Assembly: GCF_010725885.1 (NCBI RefSeq) | Contig: NZ_AP022600.1 | Span: forward strand, 5,952,001 to 6,016,000 | Length of the DNA: 64,000 nucleotides | DNA from: Mycolicibacterium tokaiense | GTDB lineage: Bacteria; Actinomycetota; Actinomycetes; Mycobacteriales; Mycobacteriaceae | Reading direction: 5' to 3' | Part shown: positions 52,566 to 60,698 of the stretch, piece after piece | Layout: each line of letters starts with the position of its first letter | Position numbering within the stretch: position 1 is the stretch's first letter | The notes under the pieces: model-generated | The model's input: the letters and a program-made list of their open reading frames with translations, nothing else | The model's database searches: none | Told to the model about the DNA's origin: nothing | Program-made: the position numbers and the translations under genes

Positions 52566-53284
52566 GCGAACTGGAAGGCCGCACCGCACTGGTCACCGGC
52601 GGTAGCGCCGGAATCGGTTTCGCTACGGCCCGACGGCTGGTCGACGCGGGCGCCTCGGTGATCATCACGGGGCGCAATCCGCAACGCGGAGAACGGGCCC
52701 GGGACAGCCTCGGACCGGCGGCACAGTTCGTTGCGGTGGACATGGCCGACCCGGCCGGGGTGGAGCGGCTGGCCCGCGAACACGAACCCGACATCCTGGT
52801 CAACAACGCCGCACGCTTCCCGGCGGCCCTCACTGTCGACCAGGACGAGAACGACTTCGGGCACACCTTCGCCACCAACGTGCGCGGGCTCTACTTCCTG
52901 GTGGCCGCAACGGTGCCCACCATGATCCGCCGCGGTGGCGGCGCCATCGTCAACGTCACCTCCATGGTGGCGTCCAAAGGTGTTCCGGGCGCCTCGGTGT
53001 ACAGCGCGTCCAAAGCCGCGGTAGAGCAGTTGACCCGGACGTGGGCCGTCGAGTTCGGCCCGCACCACATCCGGGTCAACAACGTCGCGCCCGGACCGAC
53101 CAGCACCGAGGGGGTCGCCGCCGAATGGGGCGAGACCAACGACGAACTCGGGCGCGCCTTGCCGCTGGGACGCACGGCGGATCCCGCCGAGATCGCCGAG
53201 GCCATCTACTTCCTGGCCTCGCCGCGCGCCAGCTTCATCACCGGAACCACCCTGCACGTCGACGGCGGCGGCACCGCCGTCTGA
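52562..53284 (+). CDS. Short-chain dehydrogenase/reductase
   Basis: A 240-residue classical SDR: TGGSAGIG, NNAARFP, catalytic Ser in VTSMVASKG and YSASK. Very like 19466-20179, including the region MVASKGVPGASVYSASKAAV. The true start is the ATG at 52562, overlapping the NmrA stop; a longer upstream frame is a shadow of the cupin and NmrA genes. Confidence 0.88.
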   Translation: MSELEGRTALVTGGSAGIGFATARRLVDAGASVIITGRNPQRGERARDSLGPAAQFVAVDMADPAGVERLAREHEPDILVNNAARFPAALTVDQDENDFGHTFATNVRGLYFLVAATVPTMIRRGGGAIVNVTSMVASKGVPGASVYSASKAAVEQLTRTWAVEFGPHHIRVNNVAPGPTSTEGVAAEWGETNDELGRALPLGRTADPAEIAEAIYFLASPRASFITGTTLHVDGGGTAV

Positions 53285-53294
53285 AAGGAAAATC

Positions 53295-53945
53295 ATGGAC
53301 TTCGACGACGTGGTGCTGCGCAGGCACTCCTCGCGGATGTTCCTGCCGGACAAACCCGTACCGCAGGAACTACTGGAGGAGGCGCTGACGCTGGCCATGC
53401 GCGCACCCTCGAACTCCAATGTCCAACCCTGGCGGCTGTTCCTGGCCTCGGGCGCCCGACGCGAACGCCTGGGCGCCGCGCTGGCCAAGGAAGTGCGCAC
53501 CACGCCGCCGCCGAATCTCGGTCTGCCCGAGTCGCACAGCCATCTGCGCCGTGAGCTGGGTGCGCTGCTGTACGGCGCCATGGGGGTGGCCCGCGACGAC
53601 AGCGCCGGCCGCTGGAACGCCCAGCTGCGCAACTGGGACTTCTTCCACGCGCCGGTGGCCGGCATCGTCTGCATGCACCGCGATCTGGGCCTGCCCGACG
53701 CCATCGGCGTGGGCATGTTCCTGCAGACGCTGCTGTTGGCGCTGACCGAACGCGGCCTCGACAGTTGTGTGCAGGTCTCCACCGCCCTCTACCCGGACGT
53801 GGTACGCCAACACCTGGACATCCCCGACGACCTGACGGTCCTGTGCGGCATCTGCATCGGGTATGCCGACCCCGCGTTCGCCGCCAACAGCATCAACACC
53901 CCGCGCAACCCAGTGACCGAGAACGTCGTCTTTCTCGACGACTGA
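53295..53945 (+). CDS. Nitroreductase-family FMN protein (copy 2 of 2)
   Basis: A 216-residue nitroreductase: RRHSSRMF, APSNSNVQPWRLF and ICIGYADPAF. It is related to 23653-24318. AAAGGA precedes the ATG ten bases after the SDR. Likely reduces quinones or electrophiles with FMN. Confidence 0.85.
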   Translation: MDFDDVVLRRHSSRMFLPDKPVPQELLEEALTLAMRAPSNSNVQPWRLFLASGARRERLGAALAKEVRTTPPPNLGLPESHSHLRRELGALLYGAMGVARDDSAGRWNAQLRNWDFFHAPVAGIVCMHRDLGLPDAIGVGMFLQTLLLALTERGLDSCVQVSTALYPDVVRQHLDIPDDLTVLCGICIGYADPAFAANSINTPRNPVTENVVFLDD

Positions 53946-53946
53946 C

Positions 53947-55383
53947 ATGGACGACGCACTGTTACTGCCCACCGGCAGCCTCAAAGACGAACTGCGCACC
54001 GTCTTCCTGTTCCAGTTCCTCACCGAGGAGCAGCTGGATGCGCTGTGCGGCAATGGCCGCTGCACCACGGCTGCGGCAGGGACGGTATGCCGCGAAGGGG
54101 AGCCGGCGCAGTTCTTCTACGTGCTGCTCGACGGCGGTGACGTGGTGGTGTCGAAGCGCTCCGGCGACAACGATGTCGAACTGCACCGGACATCCGAACG
54201 CGGAACGTATTTCGGCGCGATCTCCGATGCGGTCCAGGTGTACGACGTGTCGGTGCGGGTGACGCGGCCGTCGCGCCTGTTCGTCGTCGACGCCGGGTTC
54301 TTCACGCAGTTCACCCGGGCGGTGTGGCCGGTGGCGGTCCACCTGCTCGAGAGCAGCGTCACCGGCGGTCTGCGACAGCGTCAGCTGCTGGGGCTGCAGG
54401 AGAAGCAGCACGCGCTGGCGACCATCACGGCGGGACTCACCCATCAGCTCAACAACCCTGCGGCGGCCGCCGTGCGGGCTGTGGCCGACCTGCGCGACAG
54501 CATGGCCGAAGCGCACCGCCATCTCGGGGTCCTTGCGCGGACTGCTCCGCAGGCACTGAGCGGAGTGCTCGCGATTCAGGACGAGATCAGCGCGCTGCTT
54601 GCCACCGAGGTGACGCTGACGCCGCTGGAAACCGCGGATCGTGAAGACGCCCTGGATGACTGGTTTACCGACCACGGCATCGCCGACGGTTGGCGCTTCG
54701 CCTCGACGTTCGTGGAGGCCGGACTCGACGCGGGCTGGCTGGACCGCATTGCCGCAGCCACACCGGGATCGCTGCCGAGCGCCGTCTGCTGGCTGCGCCA
54801 CATCATCGACATCGAGATGCGAACCCGCGAGATCGCCGAGGCCACCGCCCGCATCTCTACGCTGGTCGACGGCGCCAAGCCCTACTCGCAGATGGACCGC
54901 GGCCCCTACCAGTGCATCGACATCCACGAGATGCTGCGCAGCACCGTGCTGATGTTCGGCGACAAGATCGCCATGGCGGGCAAGGCGGTGACCCTGATCA
55001 AGGACCTGGACCACACACTGCCCGAATTGCATTGTTATCCCGCTGATCTGAACCAGGTGTGGACCAACTTGATCGACAACGCCCTCTACGCGATGAACGG
55101 CCGCGGAACGCTGACGGTGCGCACCCGGCGCGAGGGTGATGCGATGATCCGGGTGGAAATCTGCGACGACGGTCCCGGCATCCCTGTCGACATCATCGAC
55201 CGGATCTTCAACCCGTTCTTCACCACCAAACCCGTGGGTGAAGGGCCGGGGCTGGGTCTGGATCTGGCGTGGCGCATCGTCGTCGACCGGCACGGCGGCC
55301 ACATCTCGGTGCAGTCAGTGCCCGGCGATACCCGCTTCATCGTGTGTCTGCCGCTGGAGGCGCCCGCCCCGACGGCGTCCTGA
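53947..55383 (+). CDS. Cyclic-nucleotide-binding-domain histidine kinase
   Basis: A 478-residue soluble kinase. Residues about 15-130 are a cNMP-binding domain (GTVCREGEPAQFFYVL, RGTYFGAI), a helical part follows, with His166 in GLTHQLNNPAAAA as the phosphorylation site, then an ATPase domain (NLIDNALYAM, DDGPGIPVD, FNPFFTTK, GLGLDLAW). No response-regulator gene adjoins. It could sense cAMP or redox and control the operon from a distance. Starts one base after the nitroreductase. Confidence 0.85.
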   Translation: MDDALLLPTGSLKDELRTVFLFQFLTEEQLDALCGNGRCTTAAAGTVCREGEPAQFFYVLLDGGDVVVSKRSGDNDVELHRTSERGTYFGAISDAVQVYDVSVRVTRPSRLFVVDAGFFTQFTRAVWPVAVHLLESSVTGGLRQRQLLGLQEKQHALATITAGLTHQLNNPAAAAVRAVADLRDSMAEAHRHLGVLARTAPQALSGVLAIQDEISALLATEVTLTPLETADREDALDDWFTDHGIADGWRFASTFVEAGLDAGWLDRIAAATPGSLPSAVCWLRHIIDIEMRTREIAEATARISTLVDGAKPYSQMDRGPYQCIDIHEMLRSTVLMFGDKIAMAGKAVTLIKDLDHTLPELHCYPADLNQVWTNLIDNALYAMNGRGTLTVRTRREGDAMIRVEICDDGPGIPVDIIDRIFNPFFTTKPVGEGPGLGLDLAWRIVVDRHGGHISVQSVPGDTRFIVCLPLEAPAPTAS

Positions 55384-55424
55384 CTGCCACGATTGTCCGA
55401 GCGCAGCGGGAGGGGGGTCCGGTG

Positions 55425-56009
55425 ATGAGCGCTCCAGAACTGACCGGGCGCACGATTTTGGTGACCGGGGGCACCTCGGCCGTGGGCGTGGCCACCGCGG
55501 CCCTGTTCGCCGCGGCCGGCGCCCAGCTCATCATCAGCGGCCTCGACGCCCGCGCCGGACGGGCTGTCGTCAGCGACCTCGGCCCCGGCGCCCGGTTCAT
55601 CGCCGCGGACCTGGCCGACCTGGAGTCCGTCGACCACCTGGCCCGGCAGGTGCCCGTCGACATCCTGATCAACAACGCCGCCGTCACCGACGTCGACACC
55701 CTGGGCGGACTCTACTTCCTGGTGTCCGCCGTCGCGCCGTGCATGATCCGCCACGGCGGAGGCGCCATCGTCAACGTCGTTTCCGAGGGTCCCGGTGCCG
55801 TGGCCGCGCTGACCCGCACCTGGGCCGCAGAGTTCGGCGGCGACGGGATCCGGGTCAACTGCGTCGTCACCGGGGTCCGGGCCAATCCGCTGGGGCGGCG
55901 CGCAGAGCCGCGCGAAATCGCCGAAGCGATCCTGTTTCTCGCCTCACCGCGGGCGAGCTTCATCACCGGCGCCAGCCTGCTCGTCGACGGCGGTGCCGAT
56001 GTCCTGTGA
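55425..56009 (+). CDS. Degenerate SDR lacking the catalytic Ser-Tyr-Lys
   Basis: A 194-residue SDR-fold protein, about 45 residues shorter than the SDR at 52562-53284. The cofactor loop TGGTSAVG, NNAAV and the end ASPRASFITGASLLVDGG are kept, but the segment that holds the catalytic Ser and YxxxK is missing: NVVSEGPG runs straight into AVAALTRTW, where the paralogue has YSASKAAVEQLTRTW. A second gap lies after NNAAV. It may still bind NAD(P) as a sensor or partner. ATG 55425 with GGAGG upstream; GTG 55422 also possible. Its 3' end overlaps by 66 bases the convergent DUF3159 gene. Confidence 0.8.
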   Translation: MSAPELTGRTILVTGGTSAVGVATAALFAAAGAQLIISGLDARAGRAVVSDLGPGARFIAADLADLESVDHLARQVPVDILINNAAVTDVDTLGGLYFLVSAVAPCMIRHGGGAIVNVVSEGPGAVAALTRTWAAEFGGDGIRVNCVVTGVRANPLGRRAEPREIAEAILFLASPRASFITGASLLVDGGADVL

Positions 56010-56678
56010 GCGGGCATTGAGTGCATACGCGTGCCGCAGCACCCGCACCTGGAGATAGCCGACGGCGATCGCCAGCGGCACACCGGTGAGCAGGTCCACC
56101 ACACCCAGGGCCACCACGTTGTCGCTGAAGTAGAACGGCAACTTCGTCAAGGTCCGGGTGGCCGCGGCGGCGGCGAAAAGGGCTGTGGCCCAGTCGTATC
56201 CTCGCAGCAGGGTCTTGTTGGTGCGCCACTGCCGGCCGGACACCAACGGGCCCAGCAGCATTCCGAGCAGCGGCCGGCGCACGGCGATGGACAGTAGGAA
56301 AACGACGGTGAAGACGCCGGTCTGGATGAGGTCGGGCAGGAACACGTCACCACCGTCGCCGCCGGCCAGAGCCATCAGCCCGGACAGGGCCACCAGGATC
56401 ATGCCGCCGACCGCGGGGGCCACCGACTGACCCGCGATCCGGCGGGCCGCAGCCAGTACCACCGCCAGCCCCAGCGCCGACATCGTGGACACCACCAGGT
56501 CCGGGGTGACGAGATAGACCACCAGGAACAGCAGGTTGGGACCTACGGCGTCGACGATCCCCCGCCAGCCGCCCACCACGTCGATGATCGGGATGTCCGG
56601 GGAGGCGATGAGCGCGGAGAGCCGCTGCCGCGCACCGGAGCTGCGGACCGGAGGTTCGGTGTCGAGTAGGTTCGTCAA
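55944..56678 (-). CDS. DUF3159 membrane protein
   Basis: A 244-residue protein with about five hydrophobic segments after a 35-residue start, like DUF3159 proteins (VGGWRGIVDAVGPNLLFL, RPLLGMLLGPL). Function unknown; the family is common in actinobacteria. The start is TTG at 56678 with GGGAGAG at the right spacing; no ATG or GTG fits. The last 66 bases lie over the end of the degenerate SDR on the other strand. Confidence 0.75.
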   Translation of the reverse strand: MTNLLDTEPPVRSSGARQRLSALIASPDIPIIDVVGGWRGIVDAVGPNLLFLVVYLVTPDLVVSTMSALGLAVVLAAARRIAGQSVAPAVGGMILVALSGLMALAGGDGGDVFLPDLIQTGVFTVVFLLSIAVRRPLLGMLLGPLVSGRQWRTNKTLLRGYDWATALFAAAAATRTLTKLPFYFSDNVVALGVVDLLTGVPLAIAVGYLQVRVLRHAYALNARSQDIGTAVDEQAGAGDEARPR

Positions 56679-56817
56679 TCGGGTGCTCTCCCTGTGAGTT
56701 GCAGTGTGTCGGTGGCAACTCCACTGTTGCCATCCCGGCATGGTCCAGCCAGGACTCAGCAGTCCCTGGATCACCGACCCCTTCTCGCGGCCGCCCGACG
56801 TCGGGAAACTGGGCACC

Positions 56818-57441
56818 ATGTGCACCCTCGACACCCGCCGTGATGTGGCGGCACCTCCAGACGGCCTGCTCTTCCTCGGCCAGTTGCTGCGCGAGCCGCG
56901 CCACGTGGGCGCGGTTGCACCGAGCTCCGCCCGGCTGGCGGCGGCCATCACCGCGGCGATTCCGGAGCAGGGCGATCCGGTGGTGGTCGAACTGGGCGCC
57001 GGTACTGGGGTGTTCACCGAGGCCATCCGGGGCCGGCTGCACGGGCGCGGTCACCACGTCGCTGTCGAAGTGAACCCGACGTTCGCGGCGCTGCTGCGCC
57101 GGCGGTTCCCAACGGTCGACGTGGCCGAGGCCGACGCCGAGGCGCTACCCGAGATCGTCGCGTCCCGGGCGCTGACGGCCGCCGACGTGGTGGTGAGCAG
57201 CCTGCCGTGGGCGTCGTTCGGTGCCGGCACCCAGGACCGCCTGAGCCGGGCGGTGCTCGGGGTCCTGACCCCGGACAGCGTGTTCACCACCTTCGCCTAC
57301 GCGCACGCCCAGTACCTGCCGTCGGCGCGCCGGTTCCGTGCGCTGCTCGCCGAACGGTTCGAAGAGGTGGTGACCAGTCGCACGGTGTGGCGCAACCTGC
57401 CGCCTGCACACGTGCTGCACGCCCGGCGGCCACGCCTGTAG
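56818..57441 (+). CDS. SAM-dependent methyltransferase (PmtA-like phospholipid N-methyltransferase family)
   Basis: A 207-residue Rossmann methyltransferase with motif I VVELGAGTGVF (about 56-66), the N-terminal LREPRHVGAVAPSS typical of the phosphatidylethanolamine N-methyltransferase/rRNA-dimethylase-like group, and DVVVSSLPWASF as the later motif. It could methylate a lipid or RNA; the substrate is not certain. The ATG at 56818 fits the family start; upstream in-frame ATGs at 56704 and 56740 would add 38 or 26 unrelated-looking residues. Confidence 0.75.
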   Translation: MCTLDTRRDVAAPPDGLLFLGQLLREPRHVGAVAPSSARLAAAITAAIPEQGDPVVVELGAGTGVFTEAIRGRLHGRGHHVAVEVNPTFAALLRRRFPTVDVAEADAEALPEIVASRALTAADVVVSSLPWASFGAGTQDRLSRAVLGVLTPDSVFTTFAYAHAQYLPSARRFRALLAERFEEVVTSRTVWRNLPPAHVLHARRPRL

Positions 57442-57509
57442 CTACTGTCGACCGGAGGGCGCTGCGCTTGCTTTGCGGCCATTCCGACCGACCACTCAAC
57501 TGCCTGAGC

Positions 57510-57515
57510 TAGTAT
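57510..57515 (+). promoter_or_regulatory. Probable -10 box for a leaderless transcript
   Basis: TAGTAT lies eight bases before the GTG at 57524 and no ribosome site is found. The spacing puts the transcription start at or next to the start codon, as in many mycobacterial leaderless genes. Confidence 0.45.
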
Positions 57516-57523
57516 TTCCGGCC

Positions 57524-57772
57524 GTGGCTAAATTGACCGTTGCGATAATTGCCTTCGCCGCCGCGCTTCCCTTCGGACCCGTGGCGAACGCCGAGCCCAG
57601 CTCGTCGTGCGACGCGAACTACTCGGGCCCGTGCGTACCGGTAGACAGCGATGTCGACTGCGCCGGGGGCAGCGGCAACGGCCCGTCCTACGTGCAGGGT
57701 CCGGTGCGTGTCGTCGGCTCCGACATCTACGGCCTCGACCGCGACGGCGACGGCATCGGCTGCGATTCCTGA
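57524..57772 (+). CDS. Secreted excalibur calcium-binding-domain protein
   Basis: An 82-residue protein with a signal peptide (about 1-25, cut after VANA) and an excalibur-type domain: CDANYSGPCVP, DCAGGSGNGP and DRDGDGIGC, the Asp-rich part matching EF-hand-like calcium binding. GTG at 57524 is the likely start. TAGTAT at 57510-57515 sits eight bases before it, like a -10 box placing transcription at the GTG, so the mRNA may be leaderless. Ends one base from the convergent YkoC-like gene. Confidence 0.75.
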   Translation: MAKLTVAIIAFAAALPFGPVANAEPSSSCDANYSGPCVPVDSDVDCAGGSGNGPSYVQGPVRVVGSDIYGLDRDGDGIGCDS

Positions 57773-57773
57773 C

Positions 57774-58535
57774 TCAGGTGCCGACGAAGTCCCAGGTGCC
57801 GGCGAGCACGGCCACGGCAATGGAGCCGGCGCCGATCACCAGTCCGTAGCCGATGATCGCCCACTCCGCGCGGCCGAAGCGTGACGGCCTGGCCCAGGTG
57901 CGGGTGGGGTAGGCGCCGAAACCGCGGGCTTCCATGGCGGTGGCCAGCTTGGATCCGCGCCGCAGCGCGAAGACCAGCAGTGCGAATGCCTGCCCGAGGA
58001 AGCGCCGCACCCGGGCGTGGTCGGCCACGCCGCGGGCCCGCCGCGCGTACCCGAGGTATTGCCAGTCCTGGCGCAGCAGCCCGACCATGCGCAGCCCGGC
58101 CAGCGCGCCGATGACAAAGCGGGCCGGGAGTTTCAGGATCTGACCCAACCCGTCGGCCAACTCGGTGGGCTGGACGTCGAGGAACAGGAACACCGAGGGA
58201 AGCGCGATCGCCAGCACCCGCAGGAACATCGCCGCGGCCAGTTCGATCGAGCCGTCGCTGACGGTGATCAGCAGGAACTGCCAGTGCACGGTCCCGCGTG
58301 GCTCGCCGTAGAGCAGGTTGGTCACCGCGGTGAGCGCCGCTGCCACGGTGATCAAAGCGGCGCGAATGAGGAACGCCCGCAACGGCACCCGCATCGCCAG
58401 GAACAGCGGGATCTCCAACACCAACGCCGTCAGCGCCGACACCCAGTCCACGCTTAGCACCAGCGCCACCGCGATCACCCCGGCGGCCATCAGCCGGGCG
58501 ACGGGATTGACGGCGCTAGACATCGATGCGCTCAT
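57774..58535 (-). CDS. ykoC: ECF transporter T component (YkoC/EcfT-like)
   Basis: A 253-residue CbiQ/EcfT-type membrane protein with five or six hydrophobic segments and the two Ala-Arg-Gly coupling motifs seen as ARRARG and AMEARGFGA. It joins the ATPase to the substrate-binding YkoE-like protein. The gene overlaps the ATPase gene by 20 bases. With the TPP riboswitch upstream of the operon it should import a thiamine precursor (HMP) or thiamine. Confidence 0.85.
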   Translation of the reverse strand: MSASMSSAVNPVARLMAAGVIAVALVLSVDWVSALTALVLEIPLFLAMRVPLRAFLIRAALITVAAALTAVTNLLYGEPRGTVHWQFLLITVSDGSIELAAAMFLRVLAIALPSVFLFLDVQPTELADGLGQILKLPARFVIGALAGLRMVGLLRQDWQYLGYARRARGVADHARVRRFLGQAFALLVFALRRGSKLATAMEARGFGAYPTRTWARPSRFGRAEWAIIGYGLVIGAGSIAVAVLAGTWDFVGT

Positions 58536-59952
58536 CGGCCAGCAGGTCCACGAATTCGGCGTCGTGGGTGATTGTCACCACCGCGGTGCCCTCGTTGGCG
58601 ATCTCGGCCAGCAGCAGGATCAGCTCGGCCCAGGTGCGGCGGTCCTGGCCGAAGGTCGGCTCATCCAGCACCACCAGGCCAGGGCGCGTCATCAGCACCG
58701 TGGCCACCGACAACCGGCGCTTCTCACCGCCGGAAAGGGTGTAGGGGCTGCGGTCAGCCACCCCCGTCAGCCGCAGCCGCTCCAGCAGATCGGTGCTGCG
58801 CGCGTCGATCTCGGCCTCGGGCATTTTCAGCGCCCGCGGGCCGAGGGCCACCTCGTCGCGCACCGTCGGCGCCAGGAACTGGTGCTCGGGGTCCTGGAAG
58901 ACGCTGGTGATCCGGGTGAGCAGTTCCCGGGACCGCCAGCGAATGGGGTTGCGACGCTTGGGTGTCGGCGCGAAGTCCACCGCAGCCTCCACCGCACCCC
59001 CTCGCGGCGGCAACAACCCACCCAGCGTCAGGGCCAACGTCGACTTGCCGGAGCCGTTCGGGCCCGTCACCGCCAGCACCCGACCGGGGGTGATGTCCAG
59101 ATCCAGGGTCAGCAGGTCGGTGCGGTAGCCGACGGTCAGATCCCGCGCCGACAGAATGGGTTCGGCGCTGGTGTGCGTGCGGGACACTGCGGGAGCCGGT
59201 GCGCCCGGCACCCAGATGCCGGACTCCACCAGGTGGGTGTGCTCCCGTTCGATGGTCTGCTCGGGCGGTCCGTCGGCGATCACCTCTCCCCCGGCGCTGA
59301 GCACGATCACCCGGTCCACCACCGGCAACCAGACCTCGGTGCGGTGCTCCACCACCACGACGGTGGCCCCGGTCAGCTCAGCCGCCGCCGTCACCGCGTC
59401 GCGGACTTCCAGCACCCCGGCGGGATCAAGGTTGGCGGTGGGCTCATCGAGCAGGATCAGCCCGGGCCGCATCGCCAGCACACCGGCCAGGGCCAGGCGT
59501 TGCTTCTGCCCGCCCGAGAGCTGCGCCGTGTCGTGCTGCAGTGGCAGCGTCAACCCCACCGACTGCAGCGCGACTTCGACCCGCGGCCAGATCTCGGCGC
59601 GGGGAACACCGAAATTCTCCATGCCGAATGCGACGTCGTCGCCGACGCGGGACAGGATCACCTGAGAGTCCGGGTCCTGCAACACCATCCCGATGCGGGA
59701 GCGTTGCGCGGTGGGTGGCGCTCCGTCGACCAGTAGCCGGCCGGCGGCATGGCCTTCCTCGGCGCCGCCCAGCACACCGGCCAGGCCGTGCAGCAGGGTC
59801 GACTTGCCCGACCCGGAGGGGCCGAGCAGCAGCACCCGCTGACCGGCATCGATGGTCAGATCGAGTTCGCTGATGGCCCAACGCTGTTGGTCAGCATGAC
59901 GCCAACCCCACTGCTGTGCTGTGACTTCGGCTCCGCCCGAAGCCGGCGTCAC
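58516..59952 (-). CDS. ykoD: ECF transporter ATPase with two fused domains (YkoD-like)
   Basis: A 478-residue protein with two ABC domains, as in YkoD. First: Walker A LGPSGSGKST, signature LSGGQKQRLALAG, LLDEPTANLD. Second: TGPNGSGKST, signature LSGGEKRRLSVA, LDEPTFGQD. It powers import through the YkoC/YkoE pair. GTG start at 59952 overlaps the YkoE stop in GTGA. Confidence 0.9.
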   Translation of the reverse strand: MTPASGGAEVTAQQWGWRHADQQRWAISELDLTIDAGQRVLLLGPSGSGKSTLLHGLAGVLGGAEEGHAAGRLLVDGAPPTAQRSRIGMVLQDPDSQVILSRVGDDVAFGMENFGVPRAEIWPRVEVALQSVGLTLPLQHDTAQLSGGQKQRLALAGVLAMRPGLILLDEPTANLDPAGVLEVRDAVTAAAELTGATVVVVEHRTEVWLPVVDRVIVLSAGGEVIADGPPEQTIEREHTHLVESGIWVPGAPAPAVSRTHTSAEPILSARDLTVGYRTDLLTLDLDITPGRVLAVTGPNGSGKSTLALTLGGLLPPRGGAVEAAVDFAPTPKRRNPIRWRSRELLTRITSVFQDPEHQFLAPTVRDEVALGPRALKMPEAEIDARSTDLLERLRLTGVADRSPYTLSGGEKRRLSVATVLMTRPGLVVLDEPTFGQDRRTWAELILLLAEIANEGTAVVTITHDAEFVDLLADERIDV

Positions 59953-60554
59953 CGCGCGGTCGCGGTCCGGCCGGAGGCAAACCGGCTCAGCGCACCGGTT
60001 TTGGCCAGGCCGCGGACCACGAACCAGGACAGCACGCCCGCGATCAGAGCGCCGGAGATCATGGCCGACCCGGTGTAGATGACGGCAAACGCCGTGGTGG
60101 AACCCGGGTAGTAGAGGAAGAGTTCGTTGATGCCGAGCGCGAGACCGGCTGCCACACCGGCCAATACGGCCACCGGCAGGTTCCAGCGGCGGTAGAGGAA
60201 GATGGCGAAGATGAGCTCAGCGCCGAGCCCCTGCACCAGGCCGGACTCGATGGTGAGCACCCCCCACTGGTTGCCGACCAGTGCCGAGACGGTGGCCGCC
60301 ACCAGCTCGCCGTAGAGCGCGGCGCCGGGCTTGCGGATCACCAGCGCAGTCAGCACCCCGGCGAACAGCCAGCCTCCGCCCAGGAGACCCTGCAGCCCGG
60401 GCAGCAGCGCGCTGAGCGGTTCGGAGATGGGGTTGTAGGCCACGTTCCAGAACACGAACACCAGGCCGGAGGCCACCGCGAGCACACTGGCCACGACGAT
60501 GTCGACGACACGCCAGCGCAGCGCCGAGGGTTGCGTGATGGTCTGTTGGTCCAT
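59949..60554 (-). CDS. ykoE: ECF transporter S component for a thiamine precursor (YkoE-like)
   Basis: A 201-residue hydrophobic protein of the YkoE family with about five to six segments (PISEPLSALLPGLQGLLGGGW, NQWGVLTIESGLVQGLGAE). As the substrate-binding subunit it decides specificity, probably hydroxymethylpyrimidine or thiamine, supported by the upstream TPP riboswitch. First gene of a leftward three-gene operon; AAGGAG precedes its ATG. Confidence 0.87.
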   Translation of the reverse strand: MDQQTITQPSALRWRVVDIVVASVLAVASGLVFVFWNVAYNPISEPLSALLPGLQGLLGGGWLFAGVLTALVIRKPGAALYGELVAATVSALVGNQWGVLTIESGLVQGLGAELIFAIFLYRRWNLPVAVLAGVAAGLALGINELFLYYPGSTTAFAVIYTGSAMISGALIAGVLSWFVVRGLAKTGALSRFASGRTATAR

Positions 60555-60567
60555 GAGGACTCCTTCA

Positions 60568-60656
60568 TCTCCCTACGCCGGCATTACCCGGTCAGGTTCG
60601 TACGGTCGACGGCCGTCCAGCCGTCCTCTCAGCGCACTCGGTGTGCACTCCCGTGT
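60568..60656 (-). ncRNA. TPP riboswitch (THI element)
   Basis: On the minus strand the leader carries the conserved TPP parts in order: CGGGAGTGC, CTGAGAGG, then GAACCTGACCGGGTAATGCC and GGCGTAGGGA. It ends about 14 bases from the YkoE start, with AAGGAG between, so binding of thiamine pyrophosphate should hide that ribosome site and shut off the importer. Confidence 0.92.
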
Positions 60657-60698
60657 GGTTTTGCGTTTCCCACGCTAGCCCAGGACGAGCGGTGCTCG

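Noticed and set aside
58318..59736. 472-codon plus-strand frame over the YkoC/YkoD-like genes
   Set aside because: Shadow of the two-domain ATPase; composition is not protein-like.
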